64,000 nucleotides of DNA from Ilex aquifolium (GCA_951799425.1 OX637396.1:34898701-34962700), one strand, 5' to 3'; shown: positions 1-11,465, counted from the first letter of the stretch. The notes: generated by a model from the sequence alone, not told the origin. A program made the numbers and translations.

Positions 1-620
1 AATTACTTCCTAGATTTCTTTGCAAACAGGGTCCTTCAAGGTCTGAAAATAGACTCAGTTTCAAATGAAGAGTCTTCAAAGATTTACTTCTCTGTTCAGC
101 AACAACTTCTTATATAAGTAAATCCTATAGTAAAAGAGTGCATTACGGGCCATTCCTGTCCATTATTGAACACCAAAGCCCAAACTTCGTTAAGAAAAGG
201 ACATTCGAAGAATAAATGATAATGACTCTCAAGTGCATCCCTGCATAATGTTCATCTACCGAGAGCATAAATTATTTAAATCTGTTTCTTGTCCTCACCC
301 TTCCTTTGATAGTTAACCAAAGAGTAAAACCAAATGCGGCCATATCATAGTTGGGGAAGATGTAGGTTGGTCTTGTGTTTTATAAATCAAGAAGATTCAC
401 TTCATATCCCTTGCAACTTGTGGTATGATATAGGTTTTCCTTCCTAGCTAGTTCTCAAAGAAATATCTAGTCATGTTTGACAATGGAAATGATGAATCTA
501 TATTGTTTTTTTAGAGAATATATTTCTTTTTGAAGTCTTGTATAAGATCTTCATCAAGAATGAAAGTGGTTGCAGATTATTCGAGGGAAGTGAGTTATTT
601 ATTCTTCCATTTAGTTTTAA
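1..620 (-). mobile_element. L1-type LINE 3' fragment (zf-RVT region), copy A
   Basis: Read on the minus strand, roughly bases 100-330 give pieces of the zinc-binding tail that follows reverse transcriptase in plant L1 LINEs: an ESHYHLFF stretch, then CPF and VW. Stops and frameshifts interrupt it. The same sequence recurs at 56400-57030 and, for the part up to about base 300, at 9420-9720. It is therefore an old LINE end carried along by block duplication, not three insertions. The left end is cut by the window edge. Confidence 0.7.
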
Positions 621-819
621 CTAGTTGATGTACCTGTGCATTTTATGTGAACTATTTCAAAGAGTTGTTTTGGTTTTTATTTTCAGTGTACATGAGGGTA
701 CAAAATCTTTCAAGCAGGGTAAGGTCATTGCATTATATCAAGGGATGTGCACTTGTTGATAGAGAACACTTGTAATGTGAGAAATATGAGGGTACATTTG
801 GAGTATGTACAACGAACAT

Positions 820-1330
820 ACTCCAAATAAGTAGTTAACTCTAATATAATTCTAAAGTTGTTTTCTTTCTATTCTACTTTCTCATAAAAGGAAAAGTTTA
901 GATAATTTTTAATTTTATCTTTCAATCTATTGGAATATATCTAGTAGAGAATGATAGAATAACCAAAGAATTAGACAAAAGAAAACGGTAAGAAGCAAAA
1001 ATATTTACAAACTTGAAATAAATAAAAGCAGAGTCAAAGATACGACTATAGCAACGATATATCATTCAACCTCTTTTTTAAGTCAATTTTTTATTGGTCG
1101 TTCAAGTGAGAGACACATAAACTTTTATATTATTATTCTAATACTTAAACCTCTGTCCCACTGTGCAGTAAAGTACAACACTTATCGTATCTTCTTGGGT
1201 AAACTAAACTAAACAGAAAAGAATAAACATTTAATTTTGTATCACATTGTTACCTTTTTATCTGATTGAGGATACTATGTGAACATTTTAATTTTAATGG
1301 TACAAATTAAAAATATAAGAATCTTTCGAG
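820..1330. repeat. Upstream flank of the plastid L1 pseudogene, duplicated
   Basis: No gene seen. The AT-rich sequence matches 9925-11350 (after removal of the 753-bp insertion there) and 58310-58720. Shared landmarks are the AAATAAGTAGTTAA start and the CTAAAGTTGTTTTCTTTC stretch. It probably includes the promoter region of the ancestral plastid L1 gene, but I cannot point to a TATA box with confidence. Confidence 0.6.
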
Positions 1331-2490
1331 TTGTTAAATGTCATTGATCCCCTCTTCGTCTTATATCTGGATAGACATATACATGCAGAGATTTTGCTAA
1401 ACCAAAGGCCAACACAACACTGGAAATGGCCCGCTCTGCTACACCCTCCAGTCTATCTCTATCCTCGGTCCTTGCTCAAGAGCTCAACTGTTCTTCTCTG
1501 TCATTCAAGCCCACACCACTCTTCTTTACCTCCACCAAGACGTCCAACACTTTCTCTCTCTACCCATTGGTGTTACTGTGTAGAGGAAGAAAATCAATCA
1601 ATTGGGTTGATGTTTCTTTGGCAAAATCTGGGCCTTGCCCAGTTGTTGTGGCTGCTTTGGCAGCTGAAGCTGAGGTAGCAGAGGCTCTGGAAGACGAAGA
1701 TGAGGTGGTGGTGGAAGGTGGTGTTGCTTCAACTCCTCCAACGAAGCCCAAGAAAGGCAAAGCTGCACTGCCTCTGAAGAGGGATAGAGTATGTATTGAA
1801 CTCATTTCTTGTATTTGTACATGTATTTGGTTATTTGATAATTAGGTTTTGCTTGACTTCCGTGTTAATCTTAGATTTTATTTTCAGAATTTCGAAGTTG
1901 AAACCTTCTAGTTCTGCCATTCAATTGTCAATTCGTTACTTATTATTGTTGCTCTAGATTTATTTCAGTTATTTTTAGACATATCTAGTGATGGACAAGT
2001 AGTTTTGCTTTATTTTCATGAGCTATTGCTTTTGTTCGTGAAATTTAATGTCAAAACCCCTATCGTGTTGCCATTCAATTAGGACAGAGAACTTATATAA
2101 TTTTATCCCTTGAATTGTAACTTATAAATACATTTAAGGTTTGCAGTATTCACTTGATTTTCTTCTTTATTCCCAACTAAGAGTTTTAGATTCAAAAACG
2201 ATTTGGTATTACCATTGAAATGGCATTGACACAATGCACGTTAGCTCATATGCATTTGTTGTTCTTGCTCTTCAACCCAGTACGATAGATGTTATTGAGG
2301 TACTTGTGGCCTTTGCTTGAATTTTTTTTCTTAACTATGATGCTGAATTTGACCTATAGTACTATCTCTGAAGTTTGTCCAGAGGCAGACTAAGTTTCGT
2401 GTCTTCTTCTGGTTTTTGTATTAAACCCTCGAATAATGGGTATGTGCAGATTCAATCAACGGGCTTTGCTTAATTTCTTCTTAAATTGTG

Positions 2491-2670
2491 TTTTTTTTTT
2501 GATAGAAAACAGAAACTCTTGTATTAAAATAGAAAAATATAGTACATTAAGAAAGATTGGATAAGAAATCCAATCATAATCAAGGGAGCACAAATTGAAA
2601 AGCAACAAATTTTAAGAAACCTATAAATCACTTGATGCTCTCCATCCCGCTACTATAGCAAAATGCTATA
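2491..2670 (-). mobile_element. Copy-A-specific 180-bp insertion, LINE-end-like
   Basis: A run of T followed by GATAGAAAACAGAAACTC opens a segment that is absent from the matching intron sequence of copy B near 14265. Poly(T) on the plus strand suggests the 3' tail of a 5'-truncated LINE lying on the minus strand. No coding remnant or clear target-site duplication was seen, so the class is uncertain. Confidence 0.35.
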
Positions 2671-3098
2671 GTATTCACATGTTAGCAAATTGCTTTTAGT
2701 GAAGCATAGCCTAATTTTGCTTTTGCCTTTTAAACTGCAACGGTTCAAGGGTTGAAACATTTAATGGGATTTTCTTGATTTAGGCCACAGTTAGTAATCT
2801 ATTATAAATATGCAAAATATTGGACTAGCAATTTGGGCATATTATTATAACAAACGTGGGTCATAAATAGTTGTTGCCCATGTGACATTACCACTTCACG
2901 AGGCATATATTCACACGGCCAATGCATTAGTTTTGAGTTTTGCTTTTAGTTTTAGCTTGGTTATTAGGTTCGTGCAACAACTAGTTTACCATTTCTTGTG
3001 CCCTTATTCTTCAACAAATTACATGAACTATGCTCTAGGTTTGCATTTATTACACTCTGCTTGTGGTATGAAAATTTCCAATCAACCCCAATAAACTA

Positions 3099-3282
3099 AG
3101 AGTAATGCTACACTGACCAAATTTTAGGACCAAATTTATAGCCCAAATGACATGGCAGCATGTTATTTGGAGTCTTTATTGGGACCCAAATGACATGACA
3201 CCAAATAAATAAGCCCAAGTCAGCTGCCATGTCATTTGGGCTCCAAATTTGGTCCCAAAATTTGGTCAATATAGCATTACTG
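3099..3282. mobile_element. 184-bp MITE with ~58-bp terminal inverted repeats
   Basis: The ends are long imperfect inverted repeats (3101-3159 against 3228-3282), beginning AGTAATGCTA on both sides and sharing the GACCAAATTTT and CCCAAATGACATGGCAGC blocks. It is flanked by an 8-bp direct repeat ATAAACTA (3091-3098 and 3283-3290). Copy B near 14600 shows the uninterrupted empty site CAATAAACTAATGG. An 8-bp duplication fits hAT. Such long arms would also fit a Mutator-like MITE if the boundary is one base off. Confidence 0.85.
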
Positions 3283-4154
3283 ATAAACTAATGGTTAAAT
3301 GACATAGCTGAGAGAAACTGTCCAATGACCGTTTTACCCTTTGAAAGCCAAAAACTCGTACTCCAAACCTTAAACCTTAAACCTTAAACCCAAAGTCCAA
3401 ACCCAAACCATTGAGATCGCAATATAAAACCCAATCCACTAATTATGTTTTCTCTCCAATCTCCTCCTTAAAACCACCGCACTTTCACCATCTCTGATTC
3501 TCACCCTCTCCTCTCGATCCCCTTCCCTTCCGTCGAGGATCAGTTATGTAATTTGATCAATTTTGTATCTTTCTTTCCTTTCTTTGTATAAAATATATGA
3601 TAGGTTCATGAAATCACTTCAACTTCAAGAAAAGTTTTACATCATCTTGCCTTTTGTCCTCACCTCCTTGTTTGTGGAATGTGGATTCTTGGACCTGTTT
3701 CATCATTTTTTCCCCTCTAATCAGATTGTTAGGTTCATGCTTTCGAATACCTCTCTTTTTTTTCTGTTTTTCCCCTATTTACTTACTCATGAGGTCAAGT
3801 GTGATTAATACTCTTTTGTTGGAATTTTCAGACAAGATCTAAGAGTTTTTTTGGAAATTCAGAAATTGGGGGAAAAGAAGAAAGATTACGACTTAACAAC
3901 AGCAATATCACTGCTCAAGTAAACAACAAGCTCAAAGTTTGTCGAAACAGCTGAATCCCATTTCCGCCTCAACATTGGTCCCAAATATAATGATCAACAG
4001 TTGAAGGAAACGGTCAGTTTTCAAAGCATTGATTGATTATATGAAGTATGTATTTGTCAATATTTCGAACTTTTATTATCTTCTGTTGTAGGTAAATTTG
4101 TCCAAGGGAACTGGCCAGACTGTAACAGTGGCTGTTCTAACTCAAGGCACTCTA

Positions 4155-4414
4155 AAAAAATTTCAAGTTTCTCATTTTGCATCCTTAAAAATTAAATTTT
4201 CTACATTATACTCACAATGTATCAAAAGTGTTGCAATGTGACACTTCTGTTAGTTTTTCGTTAGTTTTTCCGTCAATGTCAATAGATTATTTTTTGATAA
4301 AAAAAATAACAGAAGCTAACAGAAGGGTTATATTACAAAACTTTTAAAACATTGAGGATACAATGTGAAAAATTTAATTTTTGAAGGTGTAAAATGAAAA
4401 ACTTGAAATCTTTC
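4155..4414. mobile_element. Foldback (inverted-repeat) element replacing the rest of plastid L1 exon 3
   Basis: Left arm 4155-4220 and right arm 4349-4414 are imperfect reverse complements of each other (TTTCAAGTTT..CATTTT and its complement), with a central part including CACTTCTGTTAG. Its left edge coincides with the point where plastid L1 homology stops. Similar arm sequence occurs near 11290-11350, 58670-58720 and 60860-60920, so this is a dispersed family. Confidence 0.6.
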
Positions 4415-4452
4415 AAGATGCGAAGTGCGAAAGACCAAAAAAAATCAATACT

Positions 4453-4562
4453 ATATCAAAATTATTATTTTTTAAAAGTCAAGTTACGCCCTATACCCAA
4501 TCAATTGTAACTTCACCTTTAAAATGTATATAACTTGACTTTTAAAAGTTATAATTTTGGTG
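4453..4562. mobile_element. Small palindromic MITE-like element
   Basis: The arms around TTTTAAAAGTCAAGTTA (left) and TAACTTGACTTTTAAAAG (right) are near-perfect reverse complements separated by about 40 bases. No coding capacity. Target-site duplication not resolved. Confidence 0.5.
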
Positions 4563-4565
4563 ATC

Positions 4566-5880
4566 GGTCGTAATATTTTGTGATCGATCATACCTTTTTC
4601 AATGGTAACTCACCTTATAAAATTATAATTTTAAGTACAGTACCTCCTTCGATAACGTAGTCTTTCTTCCTTTCATAACTGGCAATCATTGGATCTAAAT
4701 ATCCACCCTTTTTTTATTTTTTATTTTTTGAAAAATTATCCAATATTAATGCGTGAAAGATTTATTTATATACGATAAATACCACGTGAATTTGTAGTTT
4801 AGAATCCACTAATCAAAAAACAACATTGCTAAACAAACTACCTTCTTACACCACTTTTGTGCACTATAGGTCAATAACTCTGATTGTACCACATCAGGTG
4901 GTATAAGAGACGTGGTGCACAAAAGTGCATAGTGTCCACAGGGTTATTCATAAAAATATGGGGAGATAATATATTATAAGGTATCTAACTTTGACAATGA
5001 TTTAAAGTTGTGTGACTGACTGTCATTCACCATTTGTCGGGTTAATAAAACCAGAACAAAAAAAATTCAGTACTTTGACAAATATTTTTAGTATTATACT
5101 TGGGATATGGTCCAACTCGATCTAATTCGAGCAATATTTGAGATTCAACCTGACTTGATGAATTCAGTTCATCCTGAGTTGAACATGCATTCTAACTCGA
5201 GTAGTATAATGGAAGAATTAAATTTGAGTTCGACCCTAATTGGATATTCCGACGTAGACTAGTATATACGATGTTTGTGTCCATTGCCTCACAGGACATT
5301 ATCTTCTTCTCTGCAAAGCTTATAACATAAATGAAGAAGTTCACTTGCTCGTGAACAGTCAAGCCGGTGTTTTGATTGTTAAACTTGAAGAAGATACCAT
5401 TTGATAAGGTTTTTCTAAGTATTTTAGTTACTTATTTTAATAGTGTTTATTTTCCATTTTATTTATTTATTTTAAGGTTGTTTGGACTTGCTCTCTTCTA
5501 ACCAAAATAATGTTTGTATAAATGTTCGTGGACAAGTATATATGTGTATCATGTTTGCAAATTAGCGAAAAGCTAAACTGGTACTTTAATCATTGTATAC
5601 AAAGATGTATCCATAGATAGTTTGATAACATTTTTCTTAACTCTTTTGCTTTTTTAGTTACTTTTTTCAAAAAAATAATTGCTTTTCTCATTTCATTTTA
5701 TTTTTATATTTTTTTTCTGAAGACTTGAATAATATGTATAGTAACATGCCTGTGTACACATATAAGCAAATCATTTATATACAAAGATACATGTAGATTA
5801 CTTTCTTAGATAGTAAATTGAACCTCTTTTTTTTTTTTTTAACAAAAAAATACATTTTCGTTTAAAATGTGTCTTAACAA
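4566..5880. other. Intergenic, no gene seen
   Basis: AT-rich sequence without a supportable reading frame. It contains an imperfect palindromic pair at about 4848-4868 and 4910-4932 sharing the core GCACAAAAGTGCA, possibly part of another small inverted-repeat element, and poly(T)/poly(A) runs just before the cupin fragment. Confidence 0.5.
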
Positions 5881-5909
5881 AAGAGTTGGTAAATGAAATA
5901 GGAATCAAC

Positions 5910-6300
5910 ATGCCTCAGCCATGCAAGGACAATACCAAAGAGGGATTGGTTGCCAACACTGATGAAGTTGTGCCAAATGTTGTGGTGAAGAACGGCGGAT
6001 CACTCTCTCTGATCACATCGAAGAATTTTTCGGTGCTCGACCAGGTCGGACTTGGTGCGAGTCTGGCAAAATTGGAAGCTAATGCCATGTTGGCACCCAT
6101 GTACACAGCAGATTCAGCAGTTCAAATGATTTATGTCACCAGAGGCAGTGGAAGTGTACCAATGGTGGGGTTTGATGGTCAGAATAATGTTTTAGACACC
6201 AAAATGCAGGCAGGGAAGCTTTTTGTAGTGCCCAAATTCTTCATTGTTTCAGTAATTGCAGAAGGAGAATGGAGTGTTTCTCTATCCAAACATCTTCAAA
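5910..6300 (+). pseudogene. 11S-globulin/glutelin-like cupin fragment
   Basis: The translation from about 5910 resembles the C-terminal cupin of legumin-type 11S globulins (glutelin type-D-like seed proteins): MPQPCKDNTKEG, then VVVKNGGSLSLITSKNF, QVGLGASLAKLE, a Tyr/Ser stretch, IYVTRGSGSVPMVGFDG, and KAG/QAGKLFVVP. These are the beta-strand and GxG turns of one cupin barrel. It is one exon's worth: homology fades after FFIVSVIAEG, where the expected Trp-Phe-Ser block is altered, and a GTAAGT donor-like site sits at 6301. No N-terminal cupin, signal peptide or further exons were found nearby. The frame is open for 390 bases, so the copy may be young, or a small gene model may be annotated here. 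I consider it a stranded gene fragment. Confidence 0.65.
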
Positions 6301-6439
6301 GTAAGTGCCATTTTAATTCTGTAATATACCACAATAGTTCAGTAGTTAACGTCTATGAAAACCCTAAGTTTTCAAAAATATTTAAAAAACTATCTCGGAT
6401 AACTAGAACGGAAAACTCTCTAAGATAGGCATCTCCAGG

Positions 6440-7490
6440 ATCCAAATTCAAGTACAACTATTTTATGCAAAGATGTTTATTATTTTTTTTCCCAATTCTT
6501 TTGTAGACCTTGATTTGCGCAATTAGCTGGGTAAGTATCAGTGTTGAAAGTTTTGTCTTCTTCAGTTCTACAAGCCTCTCTGAATGTCACTCTACAATTT
6601 GAGAGACTTTTGAAGTCAACGTCTGAAAGGAACACAATTATTATCCCTCCAAAGAATTGATCAATTGCTATTTGGTTTTTGAGTATCATTGCTTGTTTCG
6701 ATGCAATTTGTGAGATAAAATAAATAATTAATAACTGAGCATTATATCTTATTTCTTTTCAGTCCTATATGTAGGGCTGACAAGAACTTTTTTCATGCTG
6801 GGTTCATGTCCTATTTAAGTTTGTGTCAAAATTTATTTACCTCATATCCGACCCATGTATAATTGTATAAAATCAGATTCGCTCTATATATATGCGTCAT
6901 GTCTAGTTGGATTTTGTGTCAACTCATTGGTTTAATGGACATATACTATTTGTTTACCATCCAAGTTCGCCATAACTAAGTTGAACTTGCTAATTCTATG
7001 TCGATTTTATATCAACTTAGTGTCTAGAATTGTAGGCCTACTTATGTTTCATGCTAAAATACAAGAGTATTTGTGTCAAGAAAGAGGTTGAACGTGCATA
7101 TAAGTCTCATTTGTGTCAGGAAAGAGGTGTTGAATGTCATACAAGTCTCCTTTAATTTAGGTTGTCCATGGGCTAGCTCAGCACACCCAATGCAACCCGA
7201 GTACACTCTTTTGGAACTGGGCTATACAAATCAAAAAGGGAAAATTGGAAGGGGGTACACCAAATTAGACTTAATTGTAAAAAAGTACACAGAAAAAAAT
7301 GTTGGGTAATTAAGTCTTTAATTTTAATACTTATTTGTATCTAAGTACATTATTTGAATTTTATTGATTCTTTTGTGACATTTTTGTCCTCCATTGATCC
7401 ATGTGTATTTTCTTTGGAAAGTGGTGCATTAAACATCTCCTAGTTTTATGGAAAAGTGGTGCATTAAATTCATGTATATACTTGTTTGAA
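6440..7490. other. Intergenic, no gene seen
   Basis: Only short frames in AT-rich sequence. A direct repeat of TTGTGTCAAGAAAGAGGTTGAA / TTGTGTCAGGAAAGAGGTGTTGAA type lies about 45 bases apart near 7070-7135. Nothing else supportable. Confidence 0.5.
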
Positions 7491-7499
7491 TATATATAC

Positions 7500-7640
7500 A
7501 AATTCAAACAAGTATATATATATATTATACACACACACGAATTTTTATATATACGTATATAAATTCGTATATATATATATACACATATATATACATATAT
7601 ATATATATATACATATATAAATTCGTGTATATATATATAT

Positions 7641-7688
<48 letters not shown>

Positions 7689-7778
7689 GTATAAACACGA
7701 ATTTTTATATATATACACACATATATATAATTTATATATATATATATATAAATATGTATATATACGTATATAAATTCG

Positions 7779-7832
<54 letters not shown>

Positions 7833-7905
7833 AACACGAATTTTTATATATATATACACATATATATAATTTATATATATATATATAAATATGTATATAA
7901 GTCTA
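7500..7905. repeat. Compound TA/CA microsatellite with higher-order repetition
   Basis: Long (TA)n and (CA)n tracts alternate with a recurring non-repeat word, ACACGAATTTTTATATA, at about 7535, 7694 and 7833 (spacings near 140-160 bases). AAATTCGTATATATA occurs in between. The larger unit was therefore amplified two to three times as well as the dinucleotides. Apparent open frames here on both strands are compositional. Confidence 0.85.
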
Positions 7906-8640
7906 TATAGGGTGTACTTATCTAACTGACCAAACAAAAAATTTTGGGTCAAATTGTTAGCATATTGTATTGATTTATATCTAAATACTATTTGTTAAGG
8001 TAACGGATTCAAGGATTCAGATTATTATTAGACATATTTATCGAAGACCTTTTATCACTTGCTAATACATGGATCAAATTGGCATTGAAGTGCAATCTAT
8101 TCATACCGTAACCCAACTTATGCTATGGAGAACCAAGTAATAAATGAAATTTTATCGAGCAAAATATACTAGTCTTGAGAACTTTCCGGATCAAATTATG
8201 GTTCTCAAATTGCATTCTATTGTCATTATTGCATAGCATCAACACGAGTTATTGCATCACATTGTCCCCCAACAACATAGTCATCGACAGACGAGCCTCG
8301 CTACCAGCCCCCAAGTTACAAGCTTCACTACAATCCTCCCAAGTTGTCGAAAGGTATACGTTGCAATTTGCACTTCATGACTTCACAAAGAGCCTGTCAG
8401 TTTTCTGGTCATTCACAACATCAAAGCAAGTTCTGAATACTTGTTATCTCTCTCTCTTTCTCCCAGTTCCTGATACATTTGTGTTATACATTTATTTACA
8501 CCTAAAGTTTATCATGAAACCCGACTTTTCATGAAGGAGAGCCCATTAATATTTATAGCAATGGTCTCAATCGCATGCACAATGAATTGTTATGCTATCT
8601 GAGTGCCTGGTGGCTAGAGATAAATACATTCAACAAAGAC
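7905..8640. repeat. CNL 3'-flank module, copy B1
   Basis: It matches 54830-55540, downstream of the intact CNL, and 18455-18870. Landmarks are TATAGGGTGTACTTATCTAAC, GCATTGAAGTGCAATCTATTC and CACATTGTCCCCCAACAACA. It marks the place where a CNL gene once stood to the left, and no CNL sequence remains there. The left junction is the microsatellite at 7500-7905. Confidence 0.75.
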
Positions 8641-9029
8641 CAATTGTAACATTGGCATCAGAATTTCACCAACAACTCTATATAAAAGGTTTCTAAGTTT
8701 ATTTTTCACATAAAAAATGTAGTACCAACTCATAATTGCATTTATTTACTTGGTGAGAATATAAGCAAAGTAAAGAATCACTGAAGTTTTTTGTCCAACA
8801 GTCCATATAAGAGACCATACCAAAGAAATTTTTGGAAATTCATTGAAGTACTTAGACATGAAAGCATTACAGATAGGAAGATGCAAAGCTTACCAATTCA
8901 TTCTCCCTCATTGGTTCCCCAGCTCCAGATTCGAAACTTCATCATTAACAATCTCAATACTCTCAATTCTTTTGTATTCCCCTTCAGTTTTGACTGCAGC
9001 ATGTGAAAACATGAATAAGAATCAAAACA

Positions 9030-9720
9030 CCCAATAGAGTTAAATTTATTGATGGGAAGAAATATTCTTTACAAGCAAAAAGGGTGAAATCATCAAAACT
9101 CCTTTACAAGCAAAAATCAAACTCAATCAATCTTACAAAAAAATTGTAGCATCTAGGCTATACAAACTATATCATTCTTAACACTGCATGCACCTTTTTA
9201 TTACTCAAATTCTGACTTTCAAAATAACCAAACTATGTAGCACAGGAAAAACAACACCAAACTAACGAGGAGCATAGCAACATGACAGCATTGAAAGAAA
9301 AACTCCAAATATAGTATTCTTTAAGAAGATAAGCAGTTACCAGGATATTCTATCTTGATACTAGTTGTCTATGACATAAGTATTAAGGAGTTTCAAAGCA
9401 CATAATCTGCTTGTAATCACTTCCCAGATTTCTTTGGTAACAGGGTCCTTCAAGGTCTCCTTCCATATGTAACTGAGTGGCAAAGAGACTCAGTTTCAAA
9501 TGAAGAGTCGTCAAAGATTTACTTCTCCATTCAGCAACAACTTCTTATATAAGTAAATCCAATTGTAAAAAAGTGCATTACGGGCCATTCCTGTCCATTA
9601 TTGAACTCCAAAGCCCAAACTTCATTAAGAAAAGGACATTGGAAGAATAAATGATAATGACTCTCAAGTGCATCCCCGCATTGCATATGTTCATCTATCA
9701 AAAAGCATATAAGATTTAAA
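9030..9720 (-). mobile_element. L1-type LINE 3' end, copy B
   Basis: The sequence beginning GTTAAATTTATTGATGGGAA is the 3' untranslated part of a LINE on the minus strand, and 9440-9720 carries the same zinc-binding tail region as 1-300 and 56420-56700. Copy B ends near 9720, where copies A and C continue, which indicates a deletion to about 9730. Confidence 0.7.
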
Positions 9721-10322
9721 TCTATTTCTTCTACCCATCACATGAGTCAGAAATTAGATATAGTTCATGGACCATGTGATGTGCAAGTGAGTATTTCTGT
9801 CAAAATTAATAGTGAATTTAGACGAAAGGGTTATATTGAGTCAGATTTCATAGTTTAATAACTAAATTGACACAAATATAGTTCAGTAACTTGATTGGAA
9901 CAAATAATACAATTCAAGGGTCAAATAAGTAGTTAAGTCTAATATAATTCTAAAGTTGTTTTCTTTCTATTTTACTTTCTCATAGAAAAGTTTGGATAAT
10001 TTTCAATTTTATCTTTCAAACTATTTGAATATATCTATTATAAAATGATAGAATGACCAAAGAATGAGACAAAAGAACAAGGTACGATATGCAATATTTA
10101 AAAACTAGTTATAACTCGTGTCTGAAGGTATGATAAAACATAAAATTCGAACGTTTAAAAAATTGATCTCACTTACCAAATAGTAATTTGTGATTTCTTC
10201 GTTTCTTTGATTATATCATTTAAAATTAATTTTTTTTTATTATTTTTTAAACTAATAGTGTCAAAATTTTTGTAAAATGCATAACTCGACAAAATTTTTT
10301 AATAAGCTTCTATATTATTATT

Positions 10323-11075
10323 GGGTTAATCACAAATTGTACTCTGAAAGATCGTTCAAATTTTAATTTGTACTCTCAAAGATAAAAAATCTAAATTTAC
10401 ACCCTCAAAGATAAAAATTTATATCAATGTGCACAACTGTCAGTTTGTCGTCGAAACTGACAACTGTCAATTTATCGTCGAAAATTAAATGGATAAATTA
10501 TACTTACATGCTTGTCACATAATCATTTAAACTCCCTCACATTTAGAGTATTATTTCTACACTTCCTGACTTTTGTACACGTATAACACATAACCCTTTG
10601 TCGTGATATCTATTAATATAACCGTTAAAAAATATGATTTCATTCTAATAAAAAAATTATAATTTTCATACTACCATTTATTTTGCGGACTCGTTGTACT
10701 TTAAAGTTCACAATCAAGCTTACTATTTGAATGCCCAATATAATGCAGGTATTTATATAATATTCTTTATATCCAATGTAATACATCACTTGTACAGAAT
10801 TGTTTAGATGCCCAATTGGGGAACATTTTTAGTCATATTTGGATTCTCAAGGAATGTAGGTATAATAATTCAAATGTGAGGGATCTAGGTAATTACGTGA
10901 CAAGCATGAAGGGGTTTAGGTACAATTTATTCATTTAGTTTTAAACGACAAACTAACAGGTGTTAGTTTCATGTGCGCATTGATACAAATCTTTGAGTGT
11001 GTAAATTGAGATTTTTTATCTTTGAGGGTAAAAATTGATATTCAAATCTTTTAGAGTGCAATTTGAGATTAACCC
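10323..11075. mobile_element. 753-bp long-arm foldback element, 8-bp target duplication
   Basis: The ends GGGTTAATC and GATTAACCC are inverted. Arms of well over 200 bases on each side are imperfect reverse complements: ACTCTGAAAGAT/ATCTTTTAGAGT ends, CTTTGAGGG blocks, then GACAACTGTC and GTCACATAATC regions. Both sides carry TTATTATT (10315-10322 and 11076-11083). The corresponding sites in copies A (about 1130) and C (about 58470) are empty, so it inserted in copy B after the copies separated. No protein is encoded. Confidence 0.85.
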
Positions 11076-11465
11076 TTATTATTCCAATACATAAACCTAC
11101 GGTGTAATAATCGTCTACAATCTAAATTTCTTATAGATGTTACAAGACTTATCATATCTTGGGTAAATATTATTTTACAATTGCAAAGATTTTTAAATTC
11201 TGAATTCGTACCCTAAAAGTTTAAAATTTTCACATTATATCATAAACTAAACATAAAAAAATAAACATTTGATTTTGTACCACATTGTTACCTTTTTATC
11301 TGATTGAGGAAACTATGTGAAAATTTTAATTTTAATGGTACAAATTAAAAATATAAGAATCTTTCGGGGAGTTAAATGTCATTGACCCCCCTCTTCGTGT
11401 TATATCTGGGTAGACATTATAAATGGAGAGATTTTGCTAAACCAAAGGCCAACACAACACTGGAA

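Larger units (their letters stand above)
1426..4151 (+). pseudogene. RPL1: Plastid ribosomal protein L1 (uL1c) pseudogene, copy A, exons 1-3
   Basis: The intact family encodes the large-subunit L1 protein of chloroplast ribosomes. Exon 1 (1426-1788) starts MARSATPSS, is Ser/Thr-rich like a transit peptide, has an acidic Glu/Asp stretch and ends in KAALPLKRDR before a GT donor at 1789. Exon 2 (3832-4012) follows TTTTCAG and continues TRSK, then the DYDLTTAISLLK and [14 protein letters not shown] regions. Exon 3 (4092 to about 4151) reads VNLSKGTGQTVTVAVLTQG and then stops matching. Damage: an extra T in the T-run just after 3840 shifts the frame, a TAA interrupts exon 2 right after LLK, and everything downstream of exon 3 (most of the RNA-binding L1 domain) is gone. 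Introns are kept, so this is a DNA-level duplicate, not a retrocopy. The family call rests on remembered L1 sequences and is strong for exons 1-3. Confidence 0.85.

Noticed and set aside
1331-1678. 115-codon frame overlapping plastid L1 exon 1
   Set aside because: It is the alternate frame of exon 1. The frame from 1426 matches the L1 family and ends at a proper splice donor.
3363-3391. Telomere-like CCTTAAA triplication, and TAGGGTTTT words at 38.4-39.0 kb
   Set aside because: The heptamer is not the plant telomere unit CCCTAAA and has only three copies. The second is part of a 97-bp repeat, not a heptamer array.
7361-7952. Long Tyr/Ile/Cys/Val open frames on both strands
   Set aside because: Produced by (TA)n/(CA)n tracts. 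All frames are open on both strands and the composition is non-protein-like.
8175-8534. 119-codon frame with a signal-peptide-like start, similar to 55104-55340
   Set aside because: The copies differ in frame length and stops, and 18675-18872 breaks the frame early. Similarity is explained by block duplication of CNL downstream sequence.
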